From Parietaria judaica (Eukaryota > Streptophyta > Magnoliopsida > Rosales > Urticaceae), in NCBI GenBank assembly GCA_954871525.1, contig OX940865.1:23358420-23422419 (forward strand): DNA of 64,000 bases. Direction: 5' to 3'. Position 1 is the stretch's first letter, and every line of letters starts with the position of its first letter. A program made the position numbers and the translations under genes. The notes below the pieces were generated by a model. The model was not told the DNA's origin and did no database searches. It was given only the letters and a program-made list of their open reading frames with translations. This document shows positions 57,741 to 64,000 of this stretch, piece by piece.

Positions 57741-58840
57741 AGGGTTAATTGCGGCAAAAATACCCAATCTTTGGTCAAATTCTCTACTGTGTATACAACC
57801 TCCGTAAATGACGGCAAAAATAGCCAAACTTAGCATTTGGGAGTTGACCGAGAATATCTATCTATTTGGCAATCAGTCTTTGCCACGTAATTATTATTTT
57901 ATTTAAAAATATTTTTTAAAAAATATATTTTTTAAATATTTTTTTTAAACAATTTTTTTTATTTATTTTTGTTAATAATAACAAATAAAGAATATTTAAA
58001 TTTAATATTCATTATTGGTTATAATTTTATTTTTAAAAAAGTGGGTAGAACGAATTAATTTTCACCGCTCACGGTTCACTTGAACTCCGTTTCCGATCCG
58101 GTTCACACGTCGAATAATTTTTTTTAATATTTTTAATAATAATAACTAATAAACACATACATAATGTTTAAAAAGTCAAGACATAATTATATACACACCA
58201 CTTATTCAAAAACAAAAAATAGTAGTACTCATATTTATATCTAATGAAAAATTATTTTTATTTGTTTGCATGATATTTTTTTGTGTTTGCATTTTAGAAT
58301 AATAATAATTGTTTAATATGTTTTTTTATTTATATATTATTCTTTTTAAAAAATATTTATTGTTAAATAATCATATGATTATTATTGGTTATTATTATTA
58401 TTAAACATATTAAGCGATATCGTTTCAACCGTAAACCGGATCGGAGGCGGAGCTTGAGTGAACCGCGTACGGAGATTTTTTTCTTTATTTATTTCGTTTG
58501 ATCCACTTTTCTAAAATGAATAATTATATTTATAATATTCATTATTGGTTTTTATGGAAAAAATAATTTTATTTAAAAAAAAAACCTTTTTTTTTAAAAA
58601 AATAATTAAAAAATAATTATTTTTTTAATTTTTTTAATAAAATAATAATTACGTGGCATGCCACGTGGCGGCCAAGTGCCATGTGGCGTGCCACGTGGCA
58701 AAGGCTGATTGCCACATAGATAGATATTATCGGTCAACTCCCAAATGTTAAGTTTAGATACTTTTGCCGCCATTTACGGAAGTTGTATACACAACAGAGA
58801 ATTTGACCAAAGATTGGGTATTTTTGCCGCAATTAACCCT
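57741..58840. mobile_element. Mutator-like inverted-repeat element (1.1 kb, non-coding)
   Basis: The left end AGGGTTAATTGCGGCAAAAA and the right end TTTTTGCCGCAATTAACCCT are exact complements, and similarity continues for about 400 bp on each side through CCACGTGGC-rich and CCGATCCGG-containing parts. The middle is AT-rich with no coding capacity. Long terminal inverted repeats of this kind suggest a non-autonomous MULE. It lies in the would-be first intron of OMT copy 2 and directly abuts the next element at 58841. Confidence 0.8.
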
Positions 58841-59259
58841 AAGGGTAAATTGCGGCAAAAGTAGTCAACGTCTTGCCATTTGGCCAATTATATGGCCAAT
58901 GCCCAAAAACTGCGGCAATAGTACCCAATGTACACTAATCACGCGCGATTATAAAAATCGTCTAATCAGCGACTGACGGAGACACGTGGACTTAACGGAG
59001 TGGCGTCGTGGCATGGTTAATGGGACCCACGCTCCACATGTCAAACCAATTAAATGTTATTTCAAAAACACTCTATTAAATGTTATTCCCCAAAAACACT
59101 CGATGATTTTCTTTTTCGAAATCAAACCCATCAACTCCTCCACACTCTTCCTCTCTGTCACTCTATCAGTCATTACACTCTCCCTCTCACTCTAACTCGC
59201 TCTCTCTCTCTGGAAGCTGAAGAAACCCTCCGACGAAGCCTTGCCACGGGAGCCACGAT

Positions 59260-62200
59260 ATGGCCGACGGCGAGGCGCCTGACCCTGATCAACTCTGGCG
59301 AGACCCACTCTTGAAGCCTCCCCCCGATTACAGTAAGGAAATATTTTACTGTTTTCAGGGTTTTGTTTCAAGTGTTCATCTTGCATGAACAAAAATCGGG
59401 AAAAAAACGTTGCCTTTATGTTCTTTGAGTGTTGAGCTTAGTTTTAATATGAATGTTTGTCTCAAAAAATGTTGTTTTTAGAAGAAAGTTTATATTTTTT
59501 GTTAGATCTGCACAAAAAGTCTTTCATTTTAGGGTTTTGTCTTTGCTGTGGGTTTCACGTTTCAGTTTTCTCGGACGAAGAGTTGGGTTTCTGTATTTAT
59601 ACTTGTTGGTGGTGAATAATACTTTATTAGATTGCATTTGTTTCTAGATCTGGTTGGTGAGTTTCAGGGTTTTGTCTTAGAACCTCATAAAGAAGCGTAA
59701 CTGAGACCACAAAAGAAAGGGTTTTTTGTCACTTAGTGCTTTATGTGTTTTGGATCTGATGGTGGGCTCATATTTAATACGGATTGCATGTTTACATAGT
59801 GCACGTGAAACTAAGATTCTTTTTGCTTCTTTTTCTTTTTTCAGTGGTTGGGTCAAGCCTATTCACCGTGAGTATTCACCACGGTGGAAGCTGGATCATC
59901 ACTGAAAGCGGGAGAAGAGATTACAGAGATGGAATTGTCTCTTGCTTCGATTACTGCGATTGGGATTATTTTAGCACGCTTGATCTGAATCGTCTGGTGG
60001 TCCTCATTGATCGGCAGAACCACGCTGGATACTGGTGGACTCCTCATCTGTGCACTATTAATGAGGGTTCTGAGCTGAGGACGGACGCTGACTGCTTGCT
60101 CATGTTTGATGATATGATGTCATTCGGTTATCGTGATTGCCATGTTTACCTGGTGCAGCTATACGAAAATTGGGCCTTGAGGAGATGCCATTTCCTGCAT
60201 TGCAGTGGAACAATGAAGACCTTGACAGTGAGAGTGAAGATGATCCTGATTATGAGGAATCTGAAGTCAACGAGTCCTTTGAGAGCAAGACCGAAGAAGA
60301 TGAAGACAGCATGTTCGGAGACCTGTTCGGAGATGATGAGGGCTCAGAGTCCGACCCGGAATACCTTGCCCCACCTGACAGTGAGGGTGAGTCTGATGAA
60401 TGGTATGGTTGGGCTGAAGAGCATGCAGAGGCCCATGACTTACTTCGTGCAGAAGAAAGTGAGGCCCGGATGCGGGCCCATGAGGTAATAAGCATATTTT
60501 TATTATGAATTGATTATTAGAAATTATGTATTTTTAATTAATTGGTTTTGACGTATTACTATATGGTTTTGCAAGGCCCGTGCGCAGGCAACCATGGAAA
60601 TCCAGGCCCATATTGAGGAGCCTGAATACGCGCTTGACGAAGAGGAGGCCCAAGGGTTTAGGATCAACCCCGAACCACCCATCTGGTGGAATGACAATGG
60701 TGCACAAGAGGGACCAGCAGTTAGAAACGAGTCTGATGCAGAGATTCCATTAGACGACTCAGACCTGGAGAGTGTGCATGAAGATTCTGACGGCGAGCCC
60801 CGAGTCAACAGGAGTACACGTACTTTTACTCCAGGACGCCCCTGGAGTGAATTCAAGTTCACCATGGGATTGGAGTTTGCTTCCGTGGAGCAGTTGAGGG
60901 AGGCGTTGAAGGAGCACTTTATTCACATCAACCGGTCTTTCAGAATGCTAGAGAATAATCGGCAGAAGCTACGTGCTCAGTGCAAATCACCTGGATGCTC
61001 GTGGGTAATGTATGCCCGTGTTCAGAAGCGTGACAACTCAACTTTCCGTGTTAACACATTGCAACCAAAGCACAATTGTGGAATTGTGTTCAACTCAAAG
61101 CTTGTCAATGCGGAGTGGCTTGCCAAGAACTTCCTGGACCAGTTCAGAATGAACGTGAATATGAAGTTTCAACACTTCCATCAACTCGTGGCCAATACCA
61201 AGTTCTCTCACTGTTCACGTGCCATGTTCTACTCGGTCAAGAAGAGAGCCTTAGAGCTTTTGGATGGGAGTTCAGCTGAGCAATATGCAAAGCTTGAGGA
61301 TTACTGTCTACAGCTACGCCAAGTTATGCCAGGCTCAACAGCCATTGTGAAGAGTGATATGGTGGAGGGCCAACGCGTTTTTGAACGGGTCTACATATGC
61401 CTGCAAGCCTGCAAAACTGGTTTCAGACATTGCCGCAAAGTGATTGGCCTGGACGGGTGTTTCTTGAAGAGCAAGAGCTCTGGTATATTGTTGGCTGCCA
61501 TTGGAATTGATGTGGATAACTCTATGTTCCCCATAGCATATGCTGTGTGCGAGAAGGAGTGGACGGGGTCATGGACATGGTTTTTGCGGCTGCTGAAAGA
61601 TGATATCGCCGTAGACAACCCGAGGAATCTGACCTTCATAAGCGACAGACAGAAGGGTCTGGGAAACGCAGAGGGTGAAGTATTCGAGGGAGCTGAGATA
61701 CGTTTCTGTGTTAGACATCTCCACAGTAACTTTGCACTCATTTTCCCGGGGCTAATACTAAAGCAGAAGCTATGGGGTGCAGCAAGGGCCACTACTCCGG
61801 AAGATTTCAAGAAGAGGATGGCCGACGTGAAAAACGTAAGTGAACCGGCATTCAATTGGTTAATGAGCAAGAGACCTACAGAATAGAGTAAGTCCCATTT
61901 TCAAACTCATAACAAGTGTGATATGCTTGTCAATAACTTGTGTGAATCGTTCAATGCTGCCATACTTGAGGGTAGGGATAATGAGGGTAGGGATAAGCCC
62001 ATTATCACCATGTTAGAGTTTATTAGAGTGTGGTTTATGAGGAGATTCTTCAAGAAAAGAGAGAGTGTGCCTACGTGGATAGCACCAGTCGGTCGCAGGG
62101 TTTTGAGCATAATCGAGAAAAACAAAAGCGAGGCTAGGAACTGTTTAGCGGTTCAGGCCGACCAGCTGTTGTTTCAAGTGAACAAGGGTCACGGAGAATC

Positions 62201-63051
62201 TTTTGTGGTCAATTTGGTGGAACACACATGCACGTGCAGAGGGCTGCAGTTAACCGGGATTCCATGTGGACACGTCATTTCTGCTATTTGGGTAAGTCCG
62301 TCAGGTTTTATATACTTATGAAAAATAATATATCATTACGTAAACTTATTCTAATACATGCAATATATTACCAGGCAGCGAACCTAAACATATATGATTA
62401 TGTGGTGGACGCGTACAAGATCGGTTCATTTGTGAACCAGTACTCGGGTGTTATTGCACCAATGCCAAGCCCTGACAAATGGCCAAATGCCGGCCTTAGT
62501 GTCATCTGTCCACCGGATTTCACTGCAATGCCCGGCCGTCCCAAGAAGAAGAGAAGAAGGTCACCCGGTGAACCAGCTCCTGGAGCCACCAGACACTCCC
62601 GGGTTGGTCAGGTCCAATGCTGCAGGAAATGTGGAATGCGAGGCCATACTCGTAAAACTTGTACGAACCCCCCACAACAGGTACTATTAAACCTCGCTTG
62701 AGAATTACATCACTTATATTGGTCCACCAAAAGCATCATTATCAAGACTTTTGTTTGTGTAATTGTTATTTTCAGCCCAGACAACCCAAGAAAATGGGAA
62801 GACCATTGAAAATTAATGCCACTCCGGCGACACTCAAGAGGCGTGCAAGGCGGGCACTGCAACTGGCAAGGGCAGCATCCGGGGCATCATCCAGTCAGGC
62901 AACACCGAGTCAGGCAGCACCAAGTCAGGCAACACCGAGTCAGGCAGCACCGAGTCAGGCAGCACCACCACCACCGAGTCAGGCAACACCACCACCACCA
63001 CCACCACCACCCCCACCACCCCCCCAAGTATCCGAATGGGCTATGAATTAA
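59260..63051 (+). pseudogene. MuDR/MULE transposase gene, 5 exons, with a frameshift and a TAG codon
   Basis: Mutator-family transposase. Exons: 59260-59332, 59845-60484, 60576-62291, 62375-62680, 62776-63051. Exon 2 encodes the N-terminal module (F-T-V-S-I-H-H-G-G) and an acidic stretch. Exon 3 holds the zinc-binding MuDR DNA-binding region, then the MULE core with V-I-G-L-D-G-C-F-L-K and F-I-S-D-R-Q-K-G-L. After a TAG (61884-61886) come C-E-S-F-N and the SWIM finger (C-T-C-R-G...C-G-H). Exon 4 ends with a zinc knuckle (C-C-R-K-C-G-M-R-G-H-T-R-K-T-C), and exon 5 is K/R-, then S-Q-A- and P-rich. The frame changes once between about 60140 and 60200. Both lesions would stop full-length protein; everything else is well preserved, so inactivation is recent. 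Confidence 0.88.
62893..63030 (+). repeat. 15-bp tandem repeats and CCA tract at the transposase 3' end
   Basis: Repeats of GTCAGGCA(A/G)CACCGA, giving S-Q-A-(T/A)-P units, are followed by (CCA)n, giving a Pro tract. They are in the correct frame of exon 5 and give a disordered tail. Confidence 0.85.
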
Positions 63052-64000
63052 AACTCTTTACTATGTACTTATTAAGGTCAAGGTAGATCATTTTGGAACA
63101 ATTATATCTATCTATTCATGGTTAAGGCATTGTTATTTGCTAAGGCCTTAGTGTTTGGTCGGTGTTTTGGCCCTATTTTGGAACAATGACCCTACTAATT
63201 ACGTATGTGTTTGGTCGGTCGTAGAAGAACAATATTATACTATGTTAATCCGCTCAGGCGTTGTTTCCAGTTATTATTATTATCCCGTAGTTATTCCCGG
63301 TGTTTCCAATATTATGCTATATTATTATTATTAGCCAGAACTAGGTTTTTAAACATAAAACATGTCGTATTTACAGTTTAAAAACATGTCATTTTTTTAA
63401 CATAAGATATGCTGTTTTTAGAGTTTCAAACACGTCGTTTTTTAACATAAATAATGTCGTTTTTACTCACTGAACACATGTCGTTTACAATCTCAAGAGC
63501 AGAAAATACAAGTACAAGATAAGAAACACTACAGCAAGTACAAGACAATATTAAAGTGCAAACACAAGACAAGATTAAACTGCAAATAACATGATCCGTA
63601 ACAAGACAAGATTCAACTGCAAACACAAGACAAGATTCAACATGATCCATTACAAGACAAGATTCAAGATTCATCTGCGTTCAAACAACAAGTACAATAC
63701 TAAACCTAATCATCTAAGAAGCCAAAGCAGGATCATGACAAACACAATGAAAATGACTTGAAACCAACTAATAAAAACAACAATTCCAGATGAATGGTGG
63801 CAGCGGCACAACACGGGAACTCGGGAATATCCTTCGCCTGGAAGCTCGCCTCTAACTCCAATCGCCGGAACCCCCCTCCCCCCCGGGCCATCTCCTAGCA
63901 CCGGTGGATCAATCCAACGGAAAAAGGTACAACCTCCATCTTCCTGATTAGGGTTTCATAATAAATTTTCAAAATCAATTTCAAGAACTCACACCCAAAT
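63052..64000. other. Right end of window, probably still inside the Mutator-like element
   Basis: It has short degenerate repeats: ACATGTCGTTTTT-like words (about 63355-63485) and CAAGACAAGATTCAA-like words (about 63545-63675). A more GC-rich stretch (about 63795-63910) follows. A minus-strand open frame at 63710-63901 is short and unrecognised. No second transposon gene can be supported. Confidence 0.5.

Larger units (their letters stand above)
58841..64000 (+). mobile_element. Mutator-like element carrying a transposase gene (right end outside window)
   Basis: It starts AAGGGTAAATTGCGGCAAAAG, a variant of the terminal repeat of the neighbouring element, and contains the transposase gene at 59260-63051. 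I could not find the matching right terminal repeat before 64000, so the right border and target duplication are unknown. The left border is inferred only from similarity to other ends. Confidence 0.65.

Noticed and set aside
63710..63901. Minus-strand frame ending in a hydrophobic stretch, considered as the GRF zinc-finger companion gene often found in plant MULEs
   Set aside because: Only one C-x-C pair is visible and the conserved remainder of that domain is absent. It is too short to support.

Overview
This window is nuclear DNA from a flowering plant, most likely a eudicot. The genes have many short introns with GT-AG (and two GC-AG) borders. The intergenic DNA is AT-rich and packed with Ty1-copia LTR retrotransposons, hAT and Mutator-like DNA transposons, foldback elements and tRNA-derived SINEs. 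The host genes are plant types. I cannot name the species.

Layout. 1-5242: right part of a Copia element on the minus strand (element A). Its gag, protease and integrase reading frame is long, then meets one in-frame stop before reverse transcriptase. 5243-10652: gene-free DNA with a large inverted repeat. 10658-18889: a complete Copia insertion (element B) with 5-bp target duplications and LTRs differing at only 2 sites, but a decayed coding region. 19426-20067: a solo LTR of the same family. 20073-26129: mostly non-coding, with a small unrecognised gene (23286-24460) whose first intron carries an hAT-type MITE that duplicated the splice acceptor.

26130-36916 is the conserved gene core. A 14-exon PQBP1 homologue (plus strand, splicing and transcription) converges on a 15-exon AT-hook/WD40 gene resembling the TFIIIC subunit GTF3C2 (minus strand). 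Both exon chains, worked out by eye, close in frame (459 and 833 codons). 36917-42230 holds repeats and two orphan gene tails: the last exon of a metal tolerance protein and the 3' exons of a DnaJ-type zinc-finger protein.

42314-45174 is an intact six-exon FAD-dependent monooxygenase with a SINE in intron 5. 45659-50200 is a full hAT transposon with 8-bp target duplications and an uninterrupted three-exon transposase (847 codons); a 333-bp deletion derivative sits at 37220-37552. 50400-57574 holds two tandem class I plant O-methyltransferase genes. The first has a possible organelle presequence but has lost the start of exon 2, including the catalytic His region, next to a transposon arm. In the second only exon 1 lies in the window, and its intron side is occupied by Mutator-like elements. 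58841 to the right edge is a Mutator-like element whose transposase gene carries a frameshift and a TAG codon.

The monooxygenase and methyltransferases are specialised-metabolism types, but nothing here shows they share a pathway. I found no wholly new biological system. The most informative signals are transposon-gene interactions: a splice site duplicated by a MITE, a methyltransferase exon lost beside a transposon arm, and a coding-dead Copia element that moved recently.
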